Source: Boudabousia marimammalium (GTDB lineage: Bacteria > Actinomycetota > Actinomycetes > Actinomycetales > Actinomycetaceae). Taken from it: a stretch of DNA of 64,000 nucleotides. This document shows, one piece after another, positions 25,331 to 35,332 of this stretch (position 1 is its first letter; each line of letters opens with the position of its first letter). Both the position numbers and the translations under genes were made by a program. The stretch spans positions 16,464 through 80,463 of the forward strand of contig NZ_MPDM01000008.1 of assembly GCF_001936115.1 (NCBI RefSeq), read 5' to 3'. The notes beneath the pieces were generated by a model, which ran no database searches, was not told the DNA's origin, and worked only from the letters and a program-made list of their open reading frames with translations.

Positions 25331-25473
25331 GGAGCCGCATCCAAAGCCCGGAGGGGATTGGATGGTTACCCGCCGTATCTGTCCGGCGTTGGCTTGGTCT
25401 CATTGGGGCGCGTTTATCTGCTGTTCCCGTATAATCACATCAGTATCTAAGGAATTATTGAGAGGGGATTCGC

Positions 25474-26457
25474 ATGGCAGGCAATTCACAGCGTCGCGGC
25501 GCGGTCCGTAAAGAAGGCTCTAAGAAGGGCTCCACTAAAGGCACCGGCGGTCAGCGCCGGCGCGGCTTGGCTGGTAAGGGGCCGACCCCGAAGGCTGAGG
25601 ATCGCGTTTACCATGTGGCCCATAAGAAGAAGGTCGCTGCGGAGCGTCGTGAGAAGACCCGTCAGCAGCAGGCCGCAGCGGCGGCTCGTCGCTCGCGCGT
25701 GCAGGTTTCTGAGGGAGCGGAGCTGATTTTTGGCCGTAATCCGGTCGCTGAGGCTGTCCGTGCGGGCGCCCCGATTCATAAGGTTTTCCTAGCTGGCGGT
25801 CTTTCCGATAACCGGGTGGAGCTGGTGGTTCGCACCGCGACTGCTTTGGGTGCCCCGATTATTGAGGTGTCGAAAACTGATCTGGATCGTGCCTCCGACG
25901 GGGCTGTGCATCAGGGTGTCGCCATTGAGGTGCCCGCTTACGAGTACGCTGATTTTGATGAGCTGCTGGAGAAGGCGCTGGCCCGTGGGCCGGAGCGTCC
26001 CCCGTTGTTCGTGATGTTGGACTCTATCACTGACCCGCATAATCTGGGCGCTGTTTTGCGTGCCGGTGGGGCTTTCGGGGTGGATGGCGTGATTATTGGT
26101 TCCCGTCGCGCCGCCTCCGTGAATGCGACCGTGTGGAAGGTGTCTGCCGGAGCGGTGGCGCGGGTGCCGGTCGCTAAGGTCACGAACCTTTCGCGGACCA
26201 TTCAGCAGTGCCAGGATGCCGGCTTGTTCGCCGTTGGCTTGGATGGTAACGCTGACGTGAGTGTGCGCAATTTTAAGTTAGCGACGGAGCCTTTGCTGCT
26301 GGTTACTGGGGCCGAGGGGGATGGTCTGTCCCGTCTGGTGCGCGATACTTGCGATCAGATTGCTTCTATTCCTATCAGCGCAGCGGTGGAGTCTTTGAAT
26401 GCTTCAGTGGCTACCGGGATTGCCCTGTACGAGGTTGCCCAGCTGAGAGCGGAATAG
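25474..26457 (+). CDS. TrmH/SpoU-family rRNA 2'-O-methyltransferase, RlmB type
   Basis: This 327-residue SPOUT methyltransferase probably acts on 23S rRNA, in the RlmB group. An 85-residue Lys/Arg/Gly-rich tail is followed by the substrate-binding domain (ELIFGRNPVAEAV, about 87-99). The knotted SAM-binding domain has motif 1 LDSITDPHNLGAVLRAGGAFGV (about 185), motif 2 LLLVTGAEGDGLSRLV and motif 3 IPISAAVESLNASVATGIALYE. The start follows GAGAGGGG. The long basic N-terminus is usual in actinobacterial homologues. Its position after cysS supports the assignment. Confidence 0.92.
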   Translation: MAGNSQRRGAVRKEGSKKGSTKGTGGQRRRGLAGKGPTPKAEDRVYHVAHKKKVAAERREKTRQQQAAAAARRSRVQVSEGAELIFGRNPVAEAVRAGAPIHKVFLAGGLSDNRVELVVRTATALGAPIIEVSKTDLDRASDGAVHQGVAIEVPAYEYADFDELLEKALARGPERPPLFVMLDSITDPHNLGAVLRAGGAFGVDGVIIGSRRAASVNATVWKVSAGAVARVPVAKVTNLSRTIQQCQDAGLFAVGLDGNADVSVRNFKLATEPLLLVTGAEGDGLSRLVRDTCDQIASIPISAAVESLNASVATGIALYEVAQLRAE

Positions 26458-26536
26458 GTTTCTAGTTTCTGTCCACCTTCTCAAACCTTTCTGATACGAT
26501 ATCTTCACACCTTGCTAATAGGACTTTTTGCCTAGT

Positions 26537-26637
26537 TAGATTTTCTCTAACTCTAAAGGTAGTATGGTGCGAAAGACTTCGAATATGCTGTGCCGCATAA
26601 TTTGTGCTCTTTAATTGTGCGCGCTCGTGGGCGCGAC
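26537..26637 (+). promoter_or_regulatory. Control region upstream of putA
   Basis: GTTAGA/TCTAAC (26537-26553) is an inverted repeat with a five-base spacer. GTGCGCGC (26617-26624) and GGGCGCGAC (26629-26637) can pair into a GC-rich hairpin followed by TTTT, just before the AGAAAGG ribosome site. These suggest an operator and a possible attenuator for putA. No proteins or effectors can be named. Confidence 0.3.
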
Positions 26638-26657
26638 TTTTCAGAAAGGTGCTATAG

Positions 26658-29600
26658 ATGACCTCGTCTAAAATCGATTCAGTAGAGCTTCGTGAAGTTG
26701 GTGAAGCCGCTTTGAAAACCGCGCAGCGGTGGACTAAGGCCTCAAAAAATTATCCGACTGACAGAGCAGCGCAGCTCCTGTCAGAGGCGCTCAAAGACCC
26801 TTCCGGTTTGGACTATACGGTTGAGTTTGTCGACCAGGTGATTCGCCCCGAAGATCAACGTATTGCTGCTCAGAAACTGGCTGAACTGGGGGCTAAAAAC
26901 CCGGCTTTCTTGCCCTGGTATCTGAGGGCTCCCGCTCGCTTCGGTGGCGCGGCCGCGCCCCTCGCGCCGTCGGTGGCAACCCCGGTCGCACGTAAGGTTT
27001 TCAGTCAGCTAGTAGGCGACCTAGTTGTGGATGTAACCGACAAGAAGCTTGGTCCTGCTATTAAACGCCTGCGCGCCAATGGGGCTCGACTCAACATTAA
27101 CCTGCTGGGTGAAGCAGTTTTGGGTGACAAGGAAGCCGACAAGCGTCTCAAAGACACTCTGGCACTACTTCGTCGTGATGATGTTGACTACGTGTCTTTG
27201 AAGGTTTCCGCAGTTACTGGCCCGCACAGCGCGTGGGCTTTCGATGAGACTGTTGACCGCGCAGTGCAGAAGCTACTTCCCCTGTACCGTTTGGCGGCCG
27301 AGACCACGCCGAATAAGTTCATTAACCTGGACATGGAAGAATATCGTGACTTGGAGCTCACTCTGGCCGTATTCAAGCGAATCCTGTCCACACCAGGCTT
27401 GGAAAAGCTGGAGGCCGGCATTGTGCTGCAGGCTTATTTGCCGGACGCCCTCGGCGCCATGAAAGACTTGCAGGAATGGGCGGCAGAACGCCGCGCCAAG
27501 GGTGGTTCCGGGATTAAGGTGCGCGTGGTGAAGGGCGCAAACCTAGCCATGGAGCGCGTCGAAGCGAACTCCCATGACTGGCCGCTCACGGTTTGTGACT
27601 CCAAGGAAGCAACCGACGCTAACTACATGCGCGTCCTCAACTGGGCGATGACGCCGGAGCATTTGCAGAACGTGCGTTTGGGCGTGGCCGGACACAACCT
27701 ATTCACCATTGCTTTCGCCTGGGAGTTGGCCGGACGGCGTAACGTCCGCTGGGGTGTCGAACTGGAAATGCTTTCCGGTATGGCTACCGCGCAGGCGGAC
27801 GCCGTTGCCGCTGAAGTAGGCAACCTACTGCTGTATGTTCCGGTGGTGAACCCCGCCGAATACGATGTGGCTATCAGCTATCTGGTTCGCCGTCTGGAAG
27901 AGAACGCTGCCGACGAAAACTACATGTCTGCGGTCTTTGAATTGCCGGATAATCCCGAAATGTTCGCCCGTGAGCGTGACCGTTTCCTCGCCGCTATGGA
28001 CCGCATCAATGATGACGTGAAGCCGCGCAACCGCACCCAGAACCGGCAGACGGAATCCGCTGACGAAATCTTGGAGCCGCTACGTGCTGCCGGTCAGACT
28101 GAATCCCCGGCCCGTGGCTTGAGCTTCGCGAATACGCCTGACTCTGACCCGTCACTAATGCACAATCTGGAGTGGGCGCGCGAAATCATTGGCCGTTTCG
28201 AGCACTCCGATTTGGGTAAGCAGGGCCTAGCTGATGCTAAGGTCAACACGGAGGAAGAGCTGGAAGAGATCATGGCTCGCGCCTCCGCGGCGGGCCGTGA
28301 ATGGGTCGCCCGTCCCATTGAGGAGCGCGTCGAGATTCTACACAACGTGGGTCTGGCCTTGGCGAAGCATCGCGGCGAGCTGATTGAGGTGGCTGGCTCT
28401 GAAGCCGGCAAGACTTTCGACCAGGGTGACGTGGAGGTTTCCGAGGCTGTCGATTTTTCCCACTACTACGCGGAGTCCGCGTTGAAGATGGTCCAGGAGA
28501 CCGAGGGTGCTAAGTTCACGCCCACCAACTTGACCGTGGTGACTCCGCCGTGGAACTTCCCGCTGGCGATTCCTGCCGGTGGCGTGCTGGCTGCTTTGTC
28601 TGCCGGTTCCGCTGTTGTCTTTAAGCCGGCAGCGGCAGCGGCCCGCTGTGGCGCGGTCCTTGCTGAAATCATGTGGGAAGCTGGGGTGCCGCGCGATTTG
28701 CTAGCTTTTGTGTCTTTGGGTGAACGCGCCCTCGGCAAGCAGCTGCTCACCGATCAGCGGGTTGGTCGCGTCGTCTTGACCGGTGGCTCTGAGACTGCGG
28801 ACCTGTTCCGTTCTTGGCGTTCGGACCTGCCGCTGCTGGCTGAGACTTCCGGTAAGAACGCTATCGTGGTCACCCCGTCCGCTGACCTTGATCTGGCAGT
28901 TAAGGACGTCGTGTACTCTGCTTTCGGTCATGCTGGACAGAAGTGTTCAGCGGCCTCCCTCGTCATCTTGGTGGGTTCGGTCGGTACTTCCGCCCGTTTT
29001 GCCCGCCAGCTGGTGGATGCTGTCAACTCCTTGCAGGTTGGCTACCCGTGGGATCCGACCTCAGAAATGGGTCCGGTGATTGCCCCGCCAACGGGCAAGC
29101 TGAAGGAAGGCCTGACCGGCAAGTTGGGCGAGGGTGAACGGTGGATTGTGAAGCCGGAGCAGCTGGATGATTCCGGCAAGCTGTGGTCTCCGGGGGTTCG
29201 CTCTGGCGTTCAGCCTGGCAGCGCCTACCATTTGACTGAATACTTCGGCCCGATTCTGGGTGTGATGCGGGCTGAGACTTTGGAGCAGGCCGTTGAATGG
29301 GTCAACCAGGTTGATTACGGTTTGACTTCCGGTATCCATTCGTTGGATGCCGAAGAGATCAACTACTGGATTGATAACGTCCATGCTGGCAACCTGTATA
29401 TTAACCGTGGTACTACCGGTGCTATCGTGCAGCGTCAGCCTTTCGGCGGCTGGAAGCGTTCCGCCGTCGGTAACGGCGCGAAGGCTGGCGGCCCGAACTA
29501 CCTTTACGCTTTCGGTAACTGGGCTCCTGCCCCGACTGAGGCTGACAGCAGGCCGGTTGATGAGGTGGTTAACGAGGCTCAGCGTACCGTTAAGGTGACC

Positions 29601-30224
29601 GCCCTGAGTGAGCTTCTTGATGCGGCCCGCGATCAGCTTTCCGGTGAGGATCTGCGGGCGCTGGCGGCAGCCTACATTTCTGATCAGCGGGCTTGGAATA
29701 CCGAGTTCGGTGTCTACCATGATCCGACCGGTATCCCCACTGAAAAGAACGTGCTCCGTTACGTGGCTTTGCCTGTTACGGTTCGCCTTGACGGGGACAA
29801 CCCGAAGGGTGAAGAGGCCGAGGGCGTCTTCCAGATGGGCGCTGTGGCGAAGCTGCTGCGTGTAATTGGGGCCGGCCTGCGGGCTGGGGCGCCGGTAACG
29901 GTTTCCACTGCCCTGGATTTGCCGGAGCGAGTCCGGCACGTGTTGGAGGTCGCGGACGTGAAGGTCCATGTTGAAGATCAGGAGCACTGGCTGCGCCGCG
30001 TGAAGTCCACCGACTGGGGATTGGATGGCCGTATACGCCTGATTAACGGTGCGGTGAAGCCAGTTTCTGACGCTGCTGAAGGCAGCATAGACCTAGCTAT
30101 CTGGGCTGATCCGGTAACGGAAGCGGGCCGCGTGGAAATGCTACCTTTCGTACATGAGCAGGCAATTTCTTTCACTAACCACCGCTTCGGGAATCATACG
30201 CCGTTGTCGGAGTCGGTGCTTTAA
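26658..30224 (+). CDS. putA: Bifunctional proline dehydrogenase / glutamate semialdehyde dehydrogenase
   Basis: It oxidises proline to glutamate in two steps on one chain, feeding electrons to the membrane and glutamate to metabolism. In the 1188-residue protein the PRODH barrel occupies about residues 90-465 (VRVVKGANLAMERVE, VAGHNLFTIAFAWELAGRRN). The aldehyde dehydrogenase spans about 490-980, with PWNFPLAIPAGG, GGSETADLF and the catalytic Cys763 in GQKCSAASL. A C-terminal region of about 200 residues (980-1188) has no clear motif, as in other long PutA proteins. I see no N-terminal ribbon-helix-helix repressor domain, so it should not regulate itself. The gene is preceded by a 200-bp control region and followed by a terminator. 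Confidence 0.95.
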   Translation: MTSSKIDSVELREVGEAALKTAQRWTKASKNYPTDRAAQLLSEALKDPSGLDYTVEFVDQVIRPEDQRIAAQKLAELGAKNPAFLPWYLRAPARFGGAAAPLAPSVATPVARKVFSQLVGDLVVDVTDKKLGPAIKRLRANGARLNINLLGEAVLGDKEADKRLKDTLALLRRDDVDYVSLKVSAVTGPHSAWAFDETVDRAVQKLLPLYRLAAETTPNKFINLDMEEYRDLELTLAVFKRILSTPGLEKLEAGIVLQAYLPDALGAMKDLQEWAAERRAKGGSGIKVRVVKGANLAMERVEANSHDWPLTVCDSKEATDANYMRVLNWAMTPEHLQNVRLGVAGHNLFTIAFAWELAGRRNVRWGVELEMLSGMATAQADAVAAEVGNLLLYVPVVNPAEYDVAISYLVRRLEENAADENYMSAVFELPDNPEMFARERDRFLAAMDRINDDVKPRNRTQNRQTESADEILEPLRAAGQTESPARGLSFANTPDSDPSLMHNLEWAREIIGRFEHSDLGKQGLADAKVNTEEELEEIMARASAAGREWVARPIEERVEILHNVGLALAKHRGELIEVAGSEAGKTFDQGDVEVSEAVDFSHYYAESALKMVQETEGAKFTPTNLTVVTPPWNFPLAIPAGGVLAALSAGSAVVFKPAAAAARCGAVLAEIMWEAGVPRDLLAFVSLGERALGKQLLTDQRVGRVVLTGGSETADLFRSWRSDLPLLAETSGKNAIVVTPSADLDLAVKDVVYSAFGHAGQKCSAASLVILVGSVGTSARFARQLVDAVNSLQVGYPWDPTSEMGPVIAPPTGKLKEGLTGKLGEGERWIVKPEQLDDSGKLWSPGVRSGVQPGSAYHLTEYFGPILGVMRAETLEQAVEWVNQVDYGLTSGIHSLDAEEINYWIDNVHAGNLYINRGTTGAIVQRQPFGGWKRSAVGNGAKAGGPNYLYAFGNWAPAPTEADSRPVDEVVNEAQRTVKVTALSELLDAARDQLSGEDLRALAAAYISDQRAWNTEFGVYHDPTGIPTEKNVLRYVALPVTVRLDGDNPKGEEAEGVFQMGAVAKLLRVIGAGLRAGAPVTVSTALDLPERVRHVLEVADVKVHVEDQEHWLRRVKSTDWGLDGRIRLINGAVKPVSDAAEGSIDLAIWADPVTEAGRVEMLPFVHEQAISFTNHRFGNHTPLSESVL

Positions 30225-30244
30225 AGCCTAGTCATACATGGCAC

Positions 30245-30286
30245 AAAGGAGTGCCGGTTGATCTGATGGTCAGCCGGCGCTCCTTT
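30245..30286. terminator. Terminator after putA
   Basis: AAAGGAGTGCCGGTTGA and TCAGCCGGCGCTCCTTT form a 17-bp stem with one mismatch, followed by AGGTTTAAGTTT. It also serves the convergent lipoprotein gene. Confidence 0.8.
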
Positions 30287-30339
30287 AGGTTTAAGTTTCG
30301 GAACCTACTTGTTTTCCAGAACCCATTATCTTCCGGAAA

Positions 30340-31017
30340 CTATTGGTCTTCCGGGGTTTCCAGTTTGCCTTTCCGGATGCCGAGGATGACTACTGCGCCA
30401 GCCGGGATGGCGGCCAGCAGAATGAAGAAGAGGCTGTACTGTTCCCACAGTCCTTTGTTTTCAATATCGCCGGCCACAATCTGATGAGCTTCGCGGAGTT
30501 TTTCCAAAGAATCATACGTCACTGTGTTACCGGAGATGTTTCCGCCCTCGGCCTTCGTGATTGGTTTCGGGAAAGTCAATCTGATGCTGATTTTTGTGTC
30601 ATTGCCGGCCTGTCCGAAGAGGTCGTTGACGGGGCGGGTCAGATCGAATACGTAGCCATCTCCCGCTGCCCACAGGACCCGGCTGTTTAGGTTGGGATCC
30701 CATTGGCGGAACTGGAAATCGCAGATCAGGGTTTGGTCGTTTGATTTGTCTTCGACTACTTCCAAAGCTAGTCGGGCATTGGGCATCATCTGGTTGGCCT
30801 TCTGCTGCGCATTGAAGTTTTGCGAAAAATTCTTGCAGCTACCTGACAGAGGGGAGTTCTCCTTGCCGGCGAGGAGAGGCCGAGGGATTTCCGCGGAGAT
30901 TTTGCCATCCACTAGCAGGTCGCTACTGATTTCAATATCGGATTGGATGACGCAGCCGGACAATCCCAGACAGAGCAGGGCGGCACCGGCGGCGCGAAGG
31001 AAACTTTTGATACGCAT
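30340..31017 (-). CDS. LppM-like lipoprotein (DUF3153)
   Basis: This 225-residue protein has a signal peptide with lipobox LSGC (Cys22), an LppM-type extracellular domain (DIEISSDLLVDGKISAEI at the start, KISIRLTFPKPITKAEGGNI later) and one C-terminal helix (about 190-212) followed by a short basic and acidic tail. In Mycobacterium the LppM family has the same lipoprotein-plus-helix layout and is linked to envelope lipids and phagosome interactions; that role is not shown here. The start is supported by TAAAGT seven bases upstream. It is convergent with putA and divergent from purA. Confidence 0.8.
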   Translation of the reverse strand: MRIKSFLRAAGAALLCLGLSGCVIQSDIEISSDLLVDGKISAEIPRPLLAGKENSPLSGSCKNFSQNFNAQQKANQMMPNARLALEVVEDKSNDQTLICDFQFRQWDPNLNSRVLWAAGDGYVFDLTRPVNDLFGQAGNDTKISIRLTFPKPITKAEGGNISGNTVTYDSLEKLREAHQIVAGDIENKGLWEQYSLFFILLAAIPAGAVVILGIRKGKLETPEDQ

Positions 31018-31030
31018 AGCCTCTACTTTA
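31018..31030 (-). promoter_or_regulatory. Leaderless -10 for the LppM-like gene
   Basis: On the minus strand TAAAGT is followed by seven bases and then ATG 31017. AGAGG is too close to the ATG for normal ribosome spacing. Confidence 0.35.
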
Positions 31031-31134
31031 CCGAATCTGCGGCGTCAGGTAAGTGAGATATCTGCCAAGCTTAAGAAACTGAGTGCCCGGGCGTGCTAGC
31101 ATTGACGCGGCCCAACGTGAAGAAAGGGAAGACT

Positions 31135-32418
31135 ATGCCCGCAGTGATTGTTCTTGGCACCCAATGGGGCGATGAAGGAAAAGGTAAAGCCGTCGATCAG
31201 CTTGGCTCCCAGGTTGACTACGTGGTGAAGTTTAACGGCGGCAATAACGCCGGGCATACCGTCGTGATTGAGGGTGAGAAGTTTGCTCTCCACCTGCTTC
31301 CGTCGGGAATCTTGACGCCGGGCGTGACCCCGCTGATTGGTAATGGCGTGGTGGTGGACCTGGAGGTCCTTTTCGCGGAGCTGGATGAGTTGCAGTCTCG
31401 TGGCGTTGACACCAGCCGCCTGCAGATTTCCTCCAATGCGCACATCATTCCCAGCTACAACCGAGTCTTGGATCAGGCTACGGAGAAGCATTTGGGGGAG
31501 CGTCAGATCGGCACCACTGGCCGCGGTATTGGGCCGACCTATGCGGACAAGATGAACCGTGTCGGGATCCGCGTTCAAGACCTTTTCGATGAGTCGATTC
31601 TGCGTAAGAAGGTGCGGGGCGCTTTGGAGCAGAAGAATCATCTGCTGACCACTCTTTATGGCATGGATTCGATTGATCCGGAAGCTGCGGCGGATGAGCT
31701 GTTGTCTTTTGCGGAGCGGGTGCGCCCCTTCGTGGTGGATTCCACGAAGGAACTTAATGATGCTTTGGATGAGGGCAAGATGCTGCTCTTTGAGGCAGGC
31801 CAGGCCACCATGTTGGATGTTGATCATGGCACCTATCCTTTTGTGACTTCTTCTTCCTCCACGGCGGCGGGCGCCTGTACGGGTTCTGGCGTGGGGCCGA
31901 CCCGGATTGATCGCGTCGTCGGTGTCGCGAAGGCTTACACCACGCGCGTGGGGGAGGGGCCTTTCCCGACTGAGTTGCATGACGAGGTGGGTGAGGGGCT
32001 CCGTCAGGCTGGCGGAGAGTTCGGTACCACGACGGGTCGTCCGCGCCGCACCGGCTGGTTTGATTCTGTGGTGGCTAGGTATGCGACGAGGGTGAACGGT
32101 TTAACCGATATTGTTCTCACCAAGCTGGATGTGCTGACTGGATACGAGCAGATTCCGGTGTGTGTCGCCTATGAGGTGGATGGTCAGCGCCTTGATGAGA
32201 TGCCTGACCATCAGACTGATTTCCATCATGCGAAACCGGTCTATGAGTATTTCCCCGGCTGGACTGAGGATATTTCTCAGACCAGCACTTGGGAGGAACT
32301 ACCGGCTACTGCCCGTGACTATGTAGAGACTTTGGAGCGTTTGTCTGGTTGTCGGATTTCGGTAATTGGCACCGGTCCTGGCCGCGAAGCCGCAATTGTG
32401 CGTTACCCCTTGGTGTAG
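31135..32418 (+). CDS. purA: Adenylosuccinate synthetase
   Basis: It makes adenylosuccinate from IMP, aspartate and GTP in AMP synthesis. The 427-residue protein has the P-loop-like [11 protein letters not shown] (residues 7-17) with catalytic Asp and His in GNNAGHTVV, then [13 protein letters not shown] and the C-terminal [13 protein letters not shown] 31135 is chosen because it gives the normal N-terminus and follows GAAAGGGAAG. An upstream in-frame GTG would add 14 residues. It stands alone, which is common for purA. Confidence 0.97.
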   Translation: MPAVIVLGTQWGDEGKGKAVDQLGSQVDYVVKFNGGNNAGHTVVIEGEKFALHLLPSGILTPGVTPLIGNGVVVDLEVLFAELDELQSRGVDTSRLQISSNAHIIPSYNRVLDQATEKHLGERQIGTTGRGIGPTYADKMNRVGIRVQDLFDESILRKKVRGALEQKNHLLTTLYGMDSIDPEAAADELLSFAERVRPFVVDSTKELNDALDEGKMLLFEAGQATMLDVDHGTYPFVTSSSSTAAGACTGSGVGPTRIDRVVGVAKAYTTRVGEGPFPTELHDEVGEGLRQAGGEFGTTTGRPRRTGWFDSVVARYATRVNGLTDIVLTKLDVLTGYEQIPVCVAYEVDGQRLDEMPDHQTDFHHAKPVYEYFPGWTEDISQTSTWEELPATARDYVETLERLSGCRISVIGTGPGREAAIVRYPLV

Positions 32419-32420
32419 GG

Positions 32421-32436
32421 ACCCTGAATTCAGGGT
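32421..32436. other. Palindrome after purA
   Basis: ACCCTGAATTCAGGGT is a perfect 16-bp palindrome two bases after the purA stop. It could be a terminator stem, but no T-run follows, or an operator. The remaining 32437-32579 is AT-rich and holds no gene. Confidence 0.4.
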
Positions 32437-32579
32437 TAATGTCTGTTCGCCACACGCTGATTTTGGGATTAATTAAGCGAATTAACTTTCCTGACAAAAC
32501 GTCCTTAAAGTTCAGTATCTGCGCCAATTTCCGCGGCTTTATGCGCTTTTGAGAAGGGGTATTTTAGGTATGGAATTGG

Positions 32580-32598
32580 ATTAGTAAGGCTTACCTAA
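32580..32598 (-). promoter_or_regulatory. DtxR/IdeR-type iron-box candidate before pckG
   Basis: On the minus strand TTAGGTAAGCCTTACTAAT matches 16 of 19 positions, by eye, of TWAGGTWAGSCTWACCTWA. It lies about 120 bp upstream of the pckG start and about 55 bp upstream of a TACACA -10-like element at 32651. The distance fits an upstream promoter or an activator position better than classical -10 blocking. Confidence 0.4.
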
Positions 32599-32717
32599 GA
32601 AACGCCTGTTTCGCCGTGGGACTTAAGGGCAGAAATTTTTGGGAATTAGGGTACACAATAGAAGGGTAGATTCCAGTGGCAACAGCCACGAATATATCCG
32701 CCGAGGAGGCACAAATA

Positions 32718-34556
32718 ATGACAGTATCCGCACAGGATGTACGCGCCGCAGCACCGAAGAATGCTCCGGAAGACGTCATCGATTTTGTTGTACGTATTGC
32801 TGAGCTGGCTAAGCCGGAAGACGTGTACTTCGCTGATGGCTCCCAGGAAGAATGGGACCGCCTTACCTCTGAAATGGTTGAGTCGGGAATGTTCACCCGC
32901 TTGAACCCGGAGAAGCGCCCCAACTCTTTCCTCGCACGCTCACTGCCTTCGGACGTTGCCCGTGTTGAGTCCCGTACCTACATCTGCTCCGAAAAGGAAG
33001 AAGATGCTGGCCCGACCAACAACTGGTACGACCCCACCGAAATGAAGAAGATCCTGATGGAGAAGTTTGATGGTGCTATGAAGGGTCGCACCCTTTACGT
33101 CATTCCGTTCTCCATGGGTCCGGTTGGCGGCCCGATTTCCCAGCTGGGCATCGAACTGACCGACTCCCCCTACGTTGTTTGCAACATGCGCATCATGACC
33201 CGCATGGGCACCGAAGCGCTTGACCTGATGGCTAAGGGCCAGACTTGGGTTCCCGCCGTTCACTCCGTGGGTGCACCGCTGGAGCCCGGTCAGGAAGACA
33301 CCGCCTGGCCTTGCAACGATGAGAAGTACATCACCCACTTCCCCGAGACCAACGAAATTTGGTCCTACGGCTCCGGCTACGGCGGCAACGCTCTGCTCGG
33401 TAAGAAGTGCTACGCGCTGCGTATCGCCTCAACCATGGCAAAGCGTGACGGCTGGATGGCTGAGCACATGCTGATTCTGCGCCTGACCGATGAGAACACC
33501 GGCAAGCAGTACCACGTGACCGCTGCCTTCCCGTCAGCTTGTGGCAAGACCAACCTTGCCATGCTGCAGCCCACCATCCCCGGCTACAAGGTCGAAACCG
33601 TTGGTGACGACATTGCCTGGATGCGCCCCGGCCCCGACGGCCGCCTCTACGCCATTAACCCCGAAGCAGGCTTCTTCGGTGTTGCTCCCGGCACCTCCTA
33701 CGACACCAACCCGATGGCTATGGACACCATGCGTGAGAACTCCATCTTCACGAACGTGGCCCTAACCGATGACGGTGACGTGTGGTGGGAAGGCATTGAC
33801 GGCCCGACCCCCGATCACCTGATCGACTGGCACGGCAACGACTGGACCCCGGAGTCCGGTGAAAAGGCTGCTCACCCGAACGCTCGCTTCACCACCCCGG
33901 CCGCACAGTGCCCGATTATCTGCCCCGACTGGGAAGCACCTCAGGGTGTACCGATCGACGCCATCCTCTTCGGTGGCCGCCGCGCCACCAACGTTCCGTT
34001 GGTTGCTGAGCAGTACGATCCGGCTCACGGCGTCTTCATTGGCGCTTCGGTGGCTTCCGAAGTTACCGCTGCTGCTACCGACGTGACCGCTGGCGCTCTG
34101 CGTCACGACCCGTTCGCAATGCTGCCCTTCTGTGGCTACCACATGGCTGACTACTGGCAGCACTGGTTGGACATGCAGGAAGAGCTCGGCGAGAACTTCC
34201 CGAAGGTCTACCAGGTCAACTGGTTCCGCAAGGATGACGAAGGCAACTGGCTATGGCCGGGCTTCGGCGAGAACTCCCGCGTTCTCGACTGGGTTGTCCG
34301 TCGTGCCTCCGGTCAGGTTGATGCCATTGACGGTATCACCGGTCGCTACCCCAAGTTCGAGGACTTCAACATCGACGGCCTCAAGGGCTTCGATAAGGAA
34401 ACCTGGGATAAGCTGTTCTTCGTTGACCCTGAAGCTTGGGACAAGGAAGCCGCTGAGACTGAAGAGTACTTCAAGCAGTTCGGTGACAAGCTGCCCGCCG
34501 CCATCAAGGACGAGCTGGCTAAGTTGCGCGAACGTATCGCTGAAGCTCGCAAGTAA
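32718..34556 (+). CDS. pckG: Phosphoenolpyruvate carboxykinase (GTP)
   Basis: It interconverts oxaloacetate plus GTP and phosphoenolpyruvate plus GDP plus CO2, the gluconeogenic entry point. ATG 32718 gives 612 residues, the usual size, and has GAGGAGG eight bases upstream. GTG 32676 would add 14 residues and has a poorer site. Diagnostic features of the GTP class are the P-loop [13 protein letters not shown] (about 274-286), with the reactive Cys typical of GTP enzymes, the nearby [13 protein letters not shown], and [12 protein letters not shown]. It is monocistronic with a strong terminator. The putative iron box upstream is unusual for this gene. Confidence 0.96.
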   Translation: MTVSAQDVRAAAPKNAPEDVIDFVVRIAELAKPEDVYFADGSQEEWDRLTSEMVESGMFTRLNPEKRPNSFLARSLPSDVARVESRTYICSEKEEDAGPTNNWYDPTEMKKILMEKFDGAMKGRTLYVIPFSMGPVGGPISQLGIELTDSPYVVCNMRIMTRMGTEALDLMAKGQTWVPAVHSVGAPLEPGQEDTAWPCNDEKYITHFPETNEIWSYGSGYGGNALLGKKCYALRIASTMAKRDGWMAEHMLILRLTDENTGKQYHVTAAFPSACGKTNLAMLQPTIPGYKVETVGDDIAWMRPGPDGRLYAINPEAGFFGVAPGTSYDTNPMAMDTMRENSIFTNVALTDDGDVWWEGIDGPTPDHLIDWHGNDWTPESGEKAAHPNARFTTPAAQCPIICPDWEAPQGVPIDAILFGGRRATNVPLVAEQYDPAHGVFIGASVASEVTAAATDVTAGALRHDPFAMLPFCGYHMADYWQHWLDMQEELGENFPKVYQVNWFRKDDEGNWLWPGFGENSRVLDWVVRRASGQVDAIDGITGRYPKFEDFNIDGLKGFDKETWDKLFFVDPEAWDKEAAETEEYFKQFGDKLPAAIKDELAKLRERIAEARK

Positions 34557-34616
34557 GCAACTAGCCACTTTAACTACCGGGGAGACCCAGTAGCTGAAGC
34601 GATAGTGAACTGATAG

Positions 34617-34646
34617 ATGAACCCCGCCCAACCGGGCGGGGTTCAT
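34617..34646. terminator. Terminator after pckG
   Basis: ATGAACCCCGCCC and GGGCGGGGTTCAT form a perfect 13-bp stem with loop AACC, followed by TTCT. Confidence 0.85.
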
Positions 34647-34693
34647 TTCTAGCTACTGCCCACAAATTACCCAAAACATGTCAAAATAGAAGC

Positions 34694-35332
34694 ATGCTAC
34701 TTTCAGATCACGATATTAAAAACCAGCTGACTGAGGGACGAATCAACCTCGACCCCCTCGACCTGGAAATGATCCAGCCAGCCAGTATTGATGTGCGCCT
34801 CGACAGGTATTTCCGGCTTTTCGATAATCACCGCTACGCTGTGATTGATCCTGCCGCACAGCAAGAAGACCTCACCCATCTGGTAGATGCTGGCGATGAT
34901 CGTCCCTTCGTGCTTCACCCGGGAGAGTTCGTCCTCGGCGCCACCTACGAAAAGGTGACCCTGCCGGACGATATTGCGGCCCGTCTGGAAGGTAAATCCT
35001 CCCTCGGGCGCCTCGGCCTGCTCACCCACTCCACGGCCGGTTTCATTGACCCGGGCTTTACCGGGCATGTCACCCTCGAACTTTCCAATACGGCGACCAT
35101 GCCGATTCTGCTGTACCCCGGCATGAAGATCGGACAGCTGTGCTTCTTCCAGCTGTCTTCCCCGGCGGACCGCCCCTACGGCCAGGGCGCCACCGGTTCG
35201 CGCTACCAGGGGCAGCGCGGCCCCACCGCTTCGCGTTCCTACCTGAACTTCTCCCGCGTCAGCATCACCGCGAACTCTGATATTGCCGGTCGTGCTCACA
35301 CCCACAGCATTCACGGGGACACCGCGGAATGA
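34694..35332 (+). CDS. dcd: dCTP deaminase
   Basis: It deaminates dCTP toward dUMP/dTMP synthesis. The 212-residue protein has the trimeric dCTP deaminase/dUTPase fold with [22 protein letters not shown], which contains the catalytic Glu and surrounding loop in this family, and [25 protein letters not shown]. Many actinobacterial homologues are bifunctional and release dUMP directly; the sequence does not let me tell which this is. The start lacks a ribosome site. CAAAAT six bases before ATG suggests leaderless translation. It overlaps the next gene by four bases. Confidence 0.93.
   Translation: MLLSDHDIKNQLTEGRINLDPLDLEMIQPASIDVRLDRYFRLFDNHRYAVIDPAAQQEDLTHLVDAGDDRPFVLHPGEFVLGATYEKVTLPDDIAARLEGKSSLGRLGLLTHSTAGFIDPGFTGHVTLELSNTATMPILLYPGMKIGQLCFFQLSSPADRPYGQGATGSRYQGQRGPTASRSYLNFSRVSITANSDIAGRAHTHSIHGDTAE

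Noticed and set aside
29061..29987. 308-codon minus-strand frame inside putA
   Set aside because: Antisense shadow of the aldehyde dehydrogenase and C-terminal part of putA, without start signals.
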